A stretch of 49,672 nucleotides of DNA from an uncultured Aquabacterium sp. (GCA_937864045.1 CALMIF010000128.1:1-49672); one strand, 5' to 3'. Positions 25,014 through 33,336 are shown, counted from the stretch's first letter. The notes: generated by a model not told the origin, from the letters alone. Made by a program: numbers and translations.

Positions 25014-26161
25014 CGGAGGTCCAGTCCCTTGGCAATGATCCCGCGCAGGATCTCGCGCGTGCCGCCGCGCAGGCTGAACGACGGCACCGCCAGCGCGGTG
25101 TAGCGCATCGCGTAGTCCAGGTCCGACCCCGGCACCGCCTGGCCGCCGAACAGCGCATGGGCGATGTCGGGCATGGCCTGCTCGACCAGGGCACCCTGGT
25201 CCTTCACCAGGCTGGCGGCCAGGGCCGGGTTCTCGCCGCGGGCCAGCATGCTGGCCACGCCCAGGCTCATCTGGCGCAGGGTGCCGTAGCTGGCCACCAC
25301 GCGGCCGATGGCCTCGGCCTGGCGCGTGTCGGCCGGATCACCGGCGTCCAGCATCTCCAGCAGCAGCTGGCTGCTGCTCAGGTAGCGCTCCGGCCCGCTG
25401 CGCTCGAAGGCGAGTTCGGCGCCCACCTGGGCCCAGCCGTCGCCCTCGGCGCCGATCAGGTTCTCGTTGGGCACCCACACGTCGTCGAAGGTGACTTCGT
25501 TGAAATCGTGCTCGCCGAGTTGGTTGACGATGGGGCGCACCGTCAGCCCGGGCGAGCCCATCTCGACCAGGAACTGCGACATGCCGCCGTGGCGGTTCTC
25601 GCTCTTCTCGCCAGTGCGCACCAGGGCGATCATGTAGTGCGCCCGGTGCGCGCCCGAGGTCCAGACCTTGCGGCCGTTGATGACCCAGCCGTCGACGCCG
25701 TCACGCTGGCGGCGCGTGGCCTTGGTGCGGATCGACGCCAGGTCGGAGCCCGAATCGGGCTCGCTCATGCCGATGCAGAAGAACACCTCGCCTCGGGCGA
25801 TGCGCGGCACGATCTTGGGCGCCAGCGTGTCGGGCGCGAAGCGCATCAACTGCGGGCCGCTCTGGCGCTCGGCCACCCAGTGCGCGCCGACCGGGGCGCC
25901 GGCAGCCAGCATTTCCTCCAGCACCACGTAGCGTTCGAGCGCGCTGCGCTCCTGGCCGCCGTAGGCTTTCGGCCAGGTCATGCCCAGCCAGCCGCGTTCA
26001 CCCAGCTTGCGGCTGAAGGCCGGGTCGCCGCCCGACCAGTTGCGGCAGCGCTTGCTGTTGGGAATGGCCGGCATCTCGGCCGCCAGGAAGGCGCGCACCT
26101 CGGCGCGCAGCGCCTCGGCCTCGGGCGGCAGCGCGCCCGGGTTGATCGTCATGCCATGCAT
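25010..26161 (-). CDS. Acyl-CoA dehydrogenase, large partner subunit
   Basis: 383 aa from ATG 26161, which follows GGAGACAAG; a start 16 codons earlier lacks this site. FAD-binding and substrate motifs: WPKAYGGQERS, FFCIGMSEPDSGSDLAS, WVINGRKVWTSGAHRA and the C-terminal SFSLRGGTREILRGIIA. The usual YEG glutamate of medium-chain enzymes is not present (LRG instead), so the catalytic base must be elsewhere or on the partner. It is the first gene of the minus-strand arm and faces the divergent CoA-transferase operon across the inverted repeat at 26224-26243. Confidence 0.92.
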   Translation of the reverse strand: MHGMTINPGALPPEAEALRAEVRAFLAAEMPAIPNSKRCRNWSGGDPAFSRKLGERGWLGMTWPKAYGGQERSALERYVVLEEMLAAGAPVGAHWVAERQSGPQLMRFAPDTLAPKIVPRIARGEVFFCIGMSEPDSGSDLASIRTKATRRQRDGVDGWVINGRKVWTSGAHRAHYMIALVRTGEKSENRHGGMSQFLVEMGSPGLTVRPIVNQLGEHDFNEVTFDDVWVPNENLIGAEGDGWAQVGAELAFERSGPERYLSSSQLLLEMLDAGDPADTRQAEAIGRVVASYGTLRQMSLGVASMLARGENPALAASLVKDQGALVEQAMPDIAHALFGGQAVPGSDLDYAMRYTALAVPSFSLRGGTREILRGIIAKGLDLR

Positions 26162-26223
26162 CTTGTCTCCGTCGATGGCTTGCGTTGGGGCGGGGTCAGG
26201 CTGGGGCAATTCTGGATGGCATT

Positions 26224-26243
26224 TGTTTGTCGGGCAACAAACA
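26224..26243. promoter_or_regulatory. Perfect inverted repeat, probable operator of divergent promoter
   Basis: TGTTTGT (26224-26230), six-base spacer CGGGCA, ACAAACA (26237-26243). It is an AT-rich 20-bp palindrome in otherwise GC-rich DNA, midway between the divergent acyl-CoA dehydrogenase (start 26161) and CoA-transferase (start about 26293) genes. Size and symmetry fit a TetR- or GntR-type dimer; the TetR gene at the end of the plus-strand arm is the obvious candidate. The binding partner is inferred, not shown. Confidence 0.7.
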
Positions 26244-26292
26244 TATGCCGTTCCGATTCAACCCCGCGGCGTGCCCGGCCGCTGTCGCCACC

Positions 26293-27543
26293 ATGACGCC
26301 CGAAGCCGCCTCCGCTGCCATCACCACCCCACGCACCGGGCCCCTGGCCGGCGTGCGCGTGCTCGACCTCACCGCCGTGGTGCTGGGCCCGCTGGCCACG
26401 CAGATCCTGGGCGACTACGGCGCCGACGTGATCAAGGTCGAGCCGCCCGAAGGCGACCTGATGCGCGCCAACGGCGTGTCCACGGTCAAGGGCCTGAGCT
26501 CGATCTTCCTGGCGATCAACCGCAACAAGCGCTCGCTGGCGGTGGACCTGAAGCAGCCGGCGGGCATCGACGTCATCAAGCGCCTGCTGCCCACGGTGGA
26601 CGTGCTGGTGCACAACATGCGCACCGCCGCCATCGAGCGCCTGGGCCTGGGCTACGCCGCCTGTGCCGCCATCAACCCGAAGCTGCTGTACTGCGTGGCC
26701 ACCGGCTTCGGCGAAGAAGGCCCCGACGCCGGCCGCCCCGCCTTCGACGACGTGATCCAGGCCGCCTGCGGACTGGCCGGCCTGCTGGGGCACGACAGCG
26801 GCACGCCCGCCTACGTGCCCAGCCTGATCGCCGACAAGACCACCGGCATGGCGCTGGCCAACGCGGTGCTGGCGGGGCTGTTCGAGCGCACCCGGAGCGG
26901 CCGCGGCCAGTTCGTCGAGGTGCCGATGTTCGAGACCATGGTCACCTTCACCCTGGCAGAGCACCTGGGCGGCCTGACCTTCGACCCGCCCACGGCCGGT
27001 GCGGGTTATGCCCGCCTGCTGGCCGGCGGTCGCCAGCCCGCGCCCACGCTGGACGGGCATGTGGCGATGCTGCCCTACACCGCCGAGCACTGGCGCCGCT
27101 TCTTCGCCGAGACCGGCCGCGCCGACCTGAGCGAGAAGTACGCGGTCGACGACCGCCACGCCCGCAACGCCCGGGTCAAGGAGCTGTATGCCGACATGAC
27201 CGCCATCACCCGCACGCTGACCACCGATGCCTTGGTGGCGCTGTGCGACCGGCTGGACATTCCCTGCACCCGCATCCATCCCATCGACCGCCTGCCGCAG
27301 CACCCGCACCTGCAGGCGGTGGGCCTGTTCCAGCAGCAGCAGCACCCGGTCGTCGGCCCGATGGTGGCGATGCGCCCGCCCACGCGCTTTGCCCGCACGC
27401 CGGCCAGCCTGGACCGCCACGCGCCGGTGCTGGGCGAGCACAGCGTGGAGTTGCTGCAGGAGGCCGGCTACGGCGCCGACCAGATCGCCACGCTGCTGGC
27501 GGACAAGACCATCACGACCACCCCGACGGAGACATCCCGATGA
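26293..27543 (+). CDS. Class III CoA transferase (CaiB/BaiF family)
   Basis: 416 aa from ATG 26293 (MTPEAASA), which leaves about 16 residues before the conserved PLAGVRVLDLTAVVLGPLAT; an ATG at 26245 directly abuts the operator and is less likely. Family III marks: LGDYGADVIKVEPPEGD, INRNKRSLAVDLK, DVLVHNMR (the His-Asn segment), ATGFGEEGPDAGRPAFDDVIQA, where the Asp would be the catalytic nucleophile. It moves CoA between carboxylates and may activate the incoming acid as an alternative to the ligase at 19109. Its stop overlaps the next start by 4 bp. Confidence 0.91.
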   Translation: MTPEAASAAITTPRTGPLAGVRVLDLTAVVLGPLATQILGDYGADVIKVEPPEGDLMRANGVSTVKGLSSIFLAINRNKRSLAVDLKQPAGIDVIKRLLPTVDVLVHNMRTAAIERLGLGYAACAAINPKLLYCVATGFGEEGPDAGRPAFDDVIQAACGLAGLLGHDSGTPAYVPSLIADKTTGMALANAVLAGLFERTRSGRGQFVEVPMFETMVTFTLAEHLGGLTFDPPTAGAGYARLLAGGRQPAPTLDGHVAMLPYTAEHWRRFFAETGRADLSEKYAVDDRHARNARVKELYADMTAITRTLTTDALVALCDRLDIPCTRIHPIDRLPQHPHLQAVGLFQQQQHPVVGPMVAMRPPTRFARTPASLDRHAPVLGEHSVELLQEAGYGADQIATLLADKTITTTPTETSR

Positions 27544-28508
27544 AACGACGCACCGTTCTTTCCGCCGCCGCGGCTGCCGCAGCGGCCACGCTGGCCGGCA
27601 CCGCTGCAGCCCAGGCCTACCCGAGCAAGCCGATGAAGATCTTCGTGCCGTTTGCCGCCGGCTCGGGCGCCGACAGCTCGTCGCGCTTCTACGGCGAGCA
27701 GCTGGCCAAGCTGTTCGGCCAGACGCTGACGGTGGAGAACAAGCCAGGCGGCAGTGGCGTGGTGGCGGTGCAGGCGGTGCGCCAGGTGCCGGGCGACGGC
27801 CACACCATCCTGATGGGCAGCAACTCGCCGGCGGTGGTCAATGCCATCACCATCAAGAACCTGCCCTACGACCCGTTCAAGGACCTGCGCCCGCTGTACG
27901 GCCTGGCGATCAGCCCGGTGGCCTTCGCGGTGAAGGCCGATTCGCCCTACAAGACCATCGCCGACGTGGTGGCCGCGGCGAAGAAGGACGGCAAGCCGCT
28001 GCAGCTGGGCAACTACTCGGCCGGCTACCAGCTGGTGGCGGCCTGGCTGGGCACGGCCAGCGGGCTGCCGGTGACGCACATCCCGTACAAGGGCGGTGCG
28101 CAGATGCTGACGGACGTGATCGGCGGCGCGCTGGATGTGGGCGTGATCGACTTCACCGGCACCATCGAGCTGATGAAGGGCGGCAAGCTGCGGGTGCTGG
28201 CCATCACCTCGCCGCAGCGCGACCCGGGCTTCCCGGCGATCCCGACGATGAAGGAGAGTGGCTTCGCCGACTTCGAGACCGCCGTGTGGTCGGCCTTCTT
28301 CGTGCGCGCCGACACGCCCGACGACGTGGTCGACAAGCTGGCCACGGCGATCGAGAAGATCATGAATTCCGACGCCGGCAAGGCCTACCACGCCAGCCTG
28401 CCGTCGCAACCCATGCGCATGGGCCCGAAGGCGCTGGGCGAGTTCCAGCGCCGCGAGTACGAGCGCTTCAGGCGCGTGGCCGACGCGGCGGGCATCAAGC
28501 CAGAGTGA
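27540..28508 (+). CDS. Bug/TctC-family periplasmic substrate receptor
   Basis: 322 aa. ATG 27540 overlaps the CoA-transferase stop (ATGA). N-terminus MKRRTVLSAAAAAAAATLAG is an export signal with an Arg pair; mature protein begins near QAYPSKPMKIFVPFAAGSG. Hallmarks are LTVENKPGGSGVVAVQ, LPYDPFKDL, VTHIPYKGGAQMLTDVIGG and PGFPAIPTMKESG. It binds a carboxylate in the periplasm. Translational coupling to a CoA transferase links uptake or sensing with CoA activation of the same acid. There are no membrane components of a TTT transporter nearby. Confidence 0.94.
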   Translation: MKRRTVLSAAAAAAAATLAGTAAAQAYPSKPMKIFVPFAAGSGADSSSRFYGEQLAKLFGQTLTVENKPGGSGVVAVQAVRQVPGDGHTILMGSNSPAVVNAITIKNLPYDPFKDLRPLYGLAISPVAFAVKADSPYKTIADVVAAAKKDGKPLQLGNYSAGYQLVAAWLGTASGLPVTHIPYKGGAQMLTDVIGGALDVGVIDFTGTIELMKGGKLRVLAITSPQRDPGFPAIPTMKESGFADFETAVWSAFFVRADTPDDVVDKLATAIEKIMNSDAGKAYHASLPSQPMRMGPKALGEFQRREYERFRRVADAAGIKPE

Positions 28509-28537
28509 CTGATCCTGTGATTGCCAAGCGCGCGCGG

Positions 28538-28677
28538 GCCGAGCGCCGGGCCGGCCACCAGCCAGAGGCTGGTGGCCCTCGGCAGGCACAAACCGTCCGC
28601 AGGGACGGTTTGAGTCCGGCTTCGGTCCGCAAGCCGGCCCGCCATCCCCTTGGGGGATCGACCGACGTCCCCGTCGG
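28538..28677. repeat. Run of five perfect stem-loops (palindromic mosaic)
   Basis: Within 140 bp there are five consecutive perfect hairpins. (1) GGCCACCAGCC/GGCTGGTGGCC, 28553-28577, extended by GCCGAG/CTCGGC at 28538-28543 and 28578-28583. (2) CAAACCGTCC/GGACGGTTTG, 28589-28612. (3) CCGGCTT/AAGCCGG, 28616-28637. (4) ATCCCC/GGGGAT, 28644-28658. (5) CCGACG/CGTCGG, 28662-28677. It lies between the Bug gene and the TetR helix-turn-helix and probably runs into the TetR reading frame. It looks like a dispersed intergenic palindrome cluster rather than a single terminator. Confidence 0.7.
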
Positions 28678-29290
28678 GCGAGGGGCTCGAAGGACCCACG
28701 CCGAACGCCGGGAAGAGGCCGAGCGCCGGCTGCTGGATGCCGCGCTGGCCATCGTCGCCCAGCGCGGCAGCGTGCGCATGACGCTGGCCGAGGTGGGCGA
28801 AGCCGCCGGCTACAGCCGCGGCCTGGCGGCGCACCGCTTCGGCAGCAAGGCCGGCCTGGTGCAGGCGCTGGCCGGCTACATCGGCGAGCAGTTCGGCCAG
28901 CAGCGCGCGCGCGGGCCGGCGCTGCAGCCGGGGCTGGCGGCCATCGTCGGCAACATCCGGTTCTATTTCGGCCGCCGCGGTGCCGCCTGGACCAGCAGCC
29001 GCGCGGTGCTGGTGCTGATGAACGAAAGCTGCATCGAGGCCCAGCCCGAGCTGCGCCCGGTGGTCAGCGCCTACAACCGCAGCGCGCTGGCCTGGTTCGA
29101 GCAGCACATCGCCACCGGCATCGCCAACGGCGAGATCGCGCCCGACAACGACCCGGCGGTGACCGCGGTGATCCTGCTGGGCGCGATGCGCGGCGTGATG
29201 CTGCAGTGGCTGGTCGACCCCAAGCTGCCGGTGAACGCGGTGCGCGACCGGCTGCTGCTGGTGGTGGAGCGGGTGCTGCACGCGCGCTGA
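28610..29290 (+). CDS. TetR-family transcriptional regulator
   Basis: About 226 aa from a TTG at 28610; a GTG at 28505 that overlaps the Bug stop as GTGA would give 261 aa. The true start is unclear because no start codon lies close to the HTH and the upstream DNA is the palindrome cluster. The N-terminal HTH is intact: AERRLLDAALAIVAQRGS, MTLAEVGEAAGYSRGLAAHRFGSKAGLVQAL. The C-terminal ligand domain (FYFGRRGAAWTSSRAVLVLMNES, MRGVMLQWLVDP) is of ordinary length. Position at the end of the CoA-transferase arm makes it the likely repressor acting at 26224-26243. Confidence 0.85.
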   Translation: MSPASVRKPARHPLGGSTDVPVGRGARRTHAERREEAERRLLDAALAIVAQRGSVRMTLAEVGEAAGYSRGLAAHRFGSKAGLVQALAGYIGEQFGQQRARGPALQPGLAAIVGNIRFYFGRRGAAWTSSRAVLVLMNESCIEAQPELRPVVSAYNRSALAWFEQHIATGIANGEIAPDNDPAVTAVILLGAMRGVMLQWLVDPKLPVNAVRDRLLLVVERVLHAR

Positions 29291-29431
29291 ACACGCGGCC
29301 CGCACCAGGGCGCTCCAGGGCGCCGCCCGACCGCAAGCCTGGGCAATCACCCGGATGGCCATTGCGCACGATGCGCGACAGCGCGTCAATCCAGCCTGCC
29401 GCGCAAGGACAGCGGACACACCGGAGGACGC

Positions 29432-31627
29432 ATGCGGTCGATCACCCCGACACACGCCATCTGGCGCCTGGCCGGCGTGCTGCTGGCTGCGGCCCTGCTG
29501 CCGGCACCGGCCCGCGCCGCTGACGACACCGGCCTGAAGGTCGACAGCCTGGCGCTGCAGGACAAGCCGGTGCAGGCGGTGCCCGACGTGCTGCTGCGCC
29601 CGCCGGGCCTGAAGGCGGCGCAGCGCCAGACCCTGTCGACCGGGCAGGCACTGCCGCCGGGCACCGAGCTGACCCTGCCGCGCGGCGCCACCGCCGTGCT
29701 GCTCAGCCGCAACGACAACCGCATCACGCTGTTTCCCGGCACGGTGTTCATCGTCGGCACGGTGACCGACCGCGGCGAGAGCCACCAGCCCGTGGCGGGC
29801 AAGGCCGAATTCGACGTGCGCCGGGCACTGGACTTCTTCAACGTCAGCTACGCCCGCTTCACGGCCGCGGTGAAGGGCACGGTGTGGAGCGTGGACATCT
29901 CGCCGGCCAGCCAGACCATCGCGTTCGACGTGCGCGAGGGCTGGGTGGAGGTGGAGCAGCGCGTGCCCGTGCGGCTGCGCGGCGGCAGCGGCACCGACGA
30001 CAACGACGACGACACGCAGGCACCGCAGGGCGCCGAGGTGCAGCTGGTCGACGACTTGGCCGCCGGCCAGCAGCGGCGCTACGACCTGGGCGTCGAGCGC
30101 TACCTGCAGGAGTTCGGAAACTTCGGCGAGGCCGAGGCGTCCTACCGGCAGGCCCTGGCCGACGCCGAGGCCGGCGGCAGTCCGCAGCGCCTGCACCGCG
30201 CGCTGGCCAACCTGATGGCCATCGCCTACACCCTGGGCCGGCCGCAGATCGCCATCGACCTGGGCCCGCGCTGCGAGGACGCGGCCCGTGCCACCAGGCT
30301 GCCGCAGGCGATGCAGGCCTGCGACAACGCGGTGGGCAATGCCCTGGGCAAGCTGGGCCGCCACCGCGAGGCCCTGGCGTACCACCAGCGGGTGCTGGAC
30401 GCCGAGCGCGCCCGGCCCAGCGGCCGCGACGGCACCTGGACCGCCGCCGCGCTGAACAACCTGGCCATCGGCGACCGCGGCCTGGGCCAGATCGGCCGCG
30501 CCGTGCAGTTGCAGCAGGAATCGGTGCAGATGCGCCAGCGCCTGGATGGCGGGCGCGACAGCATCGAGCTGGCCCGTGTGACCGGCAACCTGGCCGGTAT
30601 GCAGCGCCTGGTCGGCGCCCTGCCGCAGTCGGTGACGCTGTACGGCCAGGCCATCGAGATGGTGCAGCGGCTGCAGAACGGTGCGCCGCACCCGCTGCTG
30701 GCCAACCTGCTGGCCGACCTGGGCATGGCCCAGCTGGAACAGGGTGACCTGGTGGCGGCGATGGCACGGCTGCAGGACGCGCTGCGGATGAACGAGCAGC
30801 TGTTTCCCGGCCGCGAGCACCTGAGCAAGGCGCAGTGCATCGCACAGATCGGCTACGTGCTGCTGCGCGAAGGCCAGCTGTCACTGGCGCAGGCGCGGCT
30901 GGAGGAATCGCCGGCCATGCGCCGGCGCCTGCTGGGCACGATCGACCACCCGGCCATCGCCACCAACCTGGGCAACCTGGGTGCCGTGCTGCGGGCGATG
31001 AAACGGCCCGCCGACGCCCTGCCCCTGCAGGAACAGGCCCTGGCCATGCGCAGGCGGCTGGCCGACAACCGGGACCACCAGGCCGTGGCCACCAGCATGG
31101 CCAACCTGGCGCTGGCCCGCGCCGATGCCGGCCAGCTGCCGGGGGCCGTCGCGCTGCTGCAGCAGTCCATCGCGATGTTCCAGGCGGTGTACGGCGCGGT
31201 CGACCACCCCGACATCGCCCGCCAGCTGCACAACCTGGGCAGCCTGCAGATGCGCCAGCGACGGCCGGCTGACGCGGCGGCGTCGTACGGCATGTCCGCC
31301 GCGATGCTCGGGCGCCTGGCCGGCGACCGACCAGGCGCGGCACTGGCCGCGGCGCTGGCGGGGCAGTCGCGCGCCGAACTGGAGGCCGGCCATGCCGACC
31401 GCGCGCTGGCGCTGCAGTCCGAAGCCCTGCGCCTGCGCGAGGCCCTGCAGGGCGGGCAGCCGCACCGACAGACGCTGCTGTCGCTGCGTGCCATGGCCGA
31501 CCTGTCGGCCCGCACCGGCCGCGACGACGACGCCCGCAGCTACCACAGCCGGGCCGAGGCCATGCAGCGCGAGCTGGCGCAGCGCGCTGCGCCCAGCGCG
31601 GCGGCGGCCGACGACGAGGGCGGCTGA
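29432..31627 (+). CDS. Secreted FecR-domain protein with TPR array
   Basis: 731 aa. Signal peptide to about residue 29 (IWRLAGVLLAAALLPAPARA). A FecR-like beta domain follows (about 55-175: STGQALPPGTELTLPRGA, ITLFPGTVFIVG, FTAAVKGTVWSVDI, FDVREGWVEV), then a short Asp-rich linker. From about 200 to 705 there is an array of kinesin-light-chain-type tetratricopeptide repeats, for instance HPAIATNLGNLGAVLRAM and HQAVATSMANLALARADAG. It is probably periplasmic, sensing or binding a ligand. Its TGA overlaps an ATG (TGATG at 31625-31629) belonging to the CHASE2-TIR gene, so the two are meant to be translated together. Confidence 0.85.
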   Translation: MRSITPTHAIWRLAGVLLAAALLPAPARAADDTGLKVDSLALQDKPVQAVPDVLLRPPGLKAAQRQTLSTGQALPPGTELTLPRGATAVLLSRNDNRITLFPGTVFIVGTVTDRGESHQPVAGKAEFDVRRALDFFNVSYARFTAAVKGTVWSVDISPASQTIAFDVREGWVEVEQRVPVRLRGGSGTDDNDDDTQAPQGAEVQLVDDLAAGQQRRYDLGVERYLQEFGNFGEAEASYRQALADAEAGGSPQRLHRALANLMAIAYTLGRPQIAIDLGPRCEDAARATRLPQAMQACDNAVGNALGKLGRHREALAYHQRVLDAERARPSGRDGTWTAAALNNLAIGDRGLGQIGRAVQLQQESVQMRQRLDGGRDSIELARVTGNLAGMQRLVGALPQSVTLYGQAIEMVQRLQNGAPHPLLANLLADLGMAQLEQGDLVAAMARLQDALRMNEQLFPGREHLSKAQCIAQIGYVLLREGQLSLAQARLEESPAMRRRLLGTIDHPAIATNLGNLGAVLRAMKRPADALPLQEQALAMRRRLADNRDHQAVATSMANLALARADAGQLPGAVALLQQSIAMFQAVYGAVDHPDIARQLHNLGSLQMRQRRPADAAASYGMSAAMLGRLAGDRPGAALAAALAGQSRAELEAGHADRALALQSEALRLREALQGGQPHRQTLLSLRAMADLSARTGRDDDARSYHSRAEAMQRELAQRAAPSAAAADDEGG

Positions 31628-31640
31628 TGGCCTGGCGCAG

Positions 31641-31685
31641 CCTCGCCCGCCTCGCCCGCCTCGCCCGCCTGGCCGCCTGGCCGCC
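31641..31685 (+). repeat. 9-bp and 8-bp tandem repeats at the start of CHASE2-TIR
   Basis: Three copies of a 9-bp unit (CCTCGCCCG) run from 31641 to 31667 and encode Leu-Ala-Arg repeats. Immediately after, an 8-bp unit GCCTGGCC is duplicated at 31667-31674 and 31675-31682, with the period extending over 31665-31685. The 9-bp copies keep frame; the 8-bp duplication does not. Deleting one 8-bp copy joins the coupled ATG at 31627 in frame to the downstream gene. Confidence 0.88.
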
Positions 31686-33290
31686 GTGGCCCTGGCCTTG
31701 GGCGCCGGCCTGCTGGGCCTGTGGCAGCAGGTCGACTTCCACGTCTACCGCCAGCTCTACCCGACCACCACGCCGCAGCCCGACGGCCGGGTGCAGCTGG
31801 TCGACGTGGCGACGCCGCCCGAGGCCCGCGACGGCCGCATGCAGGCCTTCCGCGAACGCCAGGCAGCCGCGCTGCAAGCGCTGGCCCGGCTGGACCCGCC
31901 GCCGCGCACGGTGCTGCTGGACATCTGGATCTCCAGCACGCCCGAGGGCGTCGACACCTTGGCCACCGCGGTGGCCGCGCTGCAGCAGCGCGGCACGCGT
32001 GTGCTGGCCGCGGTGGAGCCGAAGGACCGCCAGGGCCTGCTGCGCGGCGACTTCATGCAGCAGCACAACGCGCGCTTCTACAGCCAGGTGGTCGACGGCT
32101 TCGGCCACACCCAGCTCGATGCGGCCGGCGGCCTGCTGTACTTCCGCTGCCGGCTGGCCCTGCCATCGGCCCAAGGCCAGACCCTGCTGACCGCCTTGCC
32201 GGCGGTGGCGGTGCCGGGCGAGGACTGCCGCGAACAGACGGTGGTGATCGCACTGGGCGACGACGCCGCCTTCGCGCCGCTGACCCACCGGCCCGCGTCC
32301 GACGGCGCGGGCTTCGAGGCGCCCTTCACCCGCACGGCAATGCCCGAGCTGGTGATCGTCGGCAGCCTGGCCGCCGACAGCGACAACCACCTGGCCCGCC
32401 CCGGTCCGGTGCTGCTGGCCTGGGCGATGAGCGACCTGCTGCGCAGTGGCCAGCGTGTGGCGCGGCGGCCACTGAACCATCCGGCCGCGGCCATCGGCCT
32501 GGCCGTGGCGGCCGCGCTGGCCACGCTGCTGGTCTATCGCCTGGCCTTCCGCAGCCTGCGCGTGCGCATCGCGCCCACCCGCTGGCTGCGCCTGGCCACC
32601 GTGCTGGTGCCGCTGGCCCTGGCTGGAGCCACCGGGCTGCTGCTGGCCGGCGCCGGCCTGGTGGCGCTGGACGGCGGGCCGGTGGTGCCGCTGGCCATGC
32701 CGCTGGCCATGGCCGCCGTTGCCGCCGGCTGGGCCTGGACGCGGGCCCGCGACTGGGTGCGCGAGGAGCGGCTGCACGCCGACCTGGCCGCCCCGGGCGA
32801 AGAGCGCGCCATCACCTACGACGTGTTCGTCAGCCACGCCCACGACCCGTCCGAGCATCAGGCCTGGGTGCAGGCGCAGGTGGTGACGCCGCTGGCCGCG
32901 CTGCGCCGGCCCGACGGCCAGCCGCTGCGCATCTTCTTCGACACCACGTCGATCAAGGTGGGCCGGCGCTGGAAGGCCGAGATCGAGCTGGCGCTGCTGG
33001 GCACGCGCTGCGTCGTGCCGGTCTACAGCGCCCGCTACTTCGAGCGGCCCTACTGCCGCGAGGAGATCGAGCTGGCCGACCAGCTGCGCATCGAGGGCCG
33101 GCTGCAGATGCTGCCCGTGGCCCGCAGCGTCGACGCCATCCCCGAGCGCTGGCTGCGCAAGCTGCAGTACATCGACGCCCGCGGCGACACCGTGTTCGCG
33201 CCCGCCCTGTGTGCGCAGGTCGCCGCCGCGCTGGGCGACAGCGGGACAGCCGTGGCAGTCCAGTCAACCGTCACCCGCCCGTGCGACTGA
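31686..33290 (+). CDS. CHASE2-TIR membrane protein (frameshifted start)
   Basis: 534 aa from the first in-frame start, GTG 31686. The intended start is probably ATG 31627, overlapping the FecR-TPR stop, but the 8-bp duplication at 31667-31682 puts it out of frame. Order: first membrane helix (ALALGAGLLGLW); extracytoplasmic CHASE2-like domain (about 15-245, FHVYRQLYP, VLLDIWISS, FMQQHNARFYSQVVDGFGH); three further helices (about 260-355); TIR domain from residue 376 (ITYDVFVSHAHD, LRIFFDTTSIKVG, GTRCVVPVYSARYF). E460 in YCREEIELAD fits the NADase catalytic glutamate. CHASE2 usually drives cyclases or kinases, so the TIR output is unusual. Confidence 0.85.
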   Translation: MALALGAGLLGLWQQVDFHVYRQLYPTTTPQPDGRVQLVDVATPPEARDGRMQAFRERQAAALQALARLDPPPRTVLLDIWISSTPEGVDTLATAVAALQQRGTRVLAAVEPKDRQGLLRGDFMQQHNARFYSQVVDGFGHTQLDAAGGLLYFRCRLALPSAQGQTLLTALPAVAVPGEDCREQTVVIALGDDAAFAPLTHRPASDGAGFEAPFTRTAMPELVIVGSLAADSDNHLARPGPVLLAWAMSDLLRSGQRVARRPLNHPAAAIGLAVAAALATLLVYRLAFRSLRVRIAPTRWLRLATVLVPLALAGATGLLLAGAGLVALDGGPVVPLAMPLAMAAVAAGWAWTRARDWVREERLHADLAAPGEERAITYDVFVSHAHDPSEHQAWVQAQVVTPLAALRRPDGQPLRIFFDTTSIKVGRRWKAEIELALLGTRCVVPVYSARYFERPYCREEIELADQLRIEGRLQMLPVARSVDAIPERWLRKLQYIDARGDTVFAPALCAQVAAALGDSGTAVAVQSTVTRPCD

Positions 33291-33336
33291 CTGCGCCGCC
33301 CGTGGGTGACAGCCCGGAGCGGCCCTGGCGCGTGGC

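Noticed and set aside
30001..30030. Asp-rich GAC repeat in the FecR-TPR gene as an unstable repeat
   Set aside because: The codons are mixed with other residues and trinucleotide changes would stay in frame; it looks like a normal acidic linker.
31627..32190. Continuous open frame from the coupled ATG as a separate 187-aa protein
   Set aside because: After the first ~17 residues it is the +1 shadow of the CHASE2 domain; protein-like content is only in the other frame.
29859..32858. 999-codon minus-strand open frame across the FecR-TPR and CHASE2-TIR genes
   Set aside because: The plus strand encodes recognisable domains throughout; the minus frame has only Arg/Ala/Gly/Pro-rich sequence without motifs.
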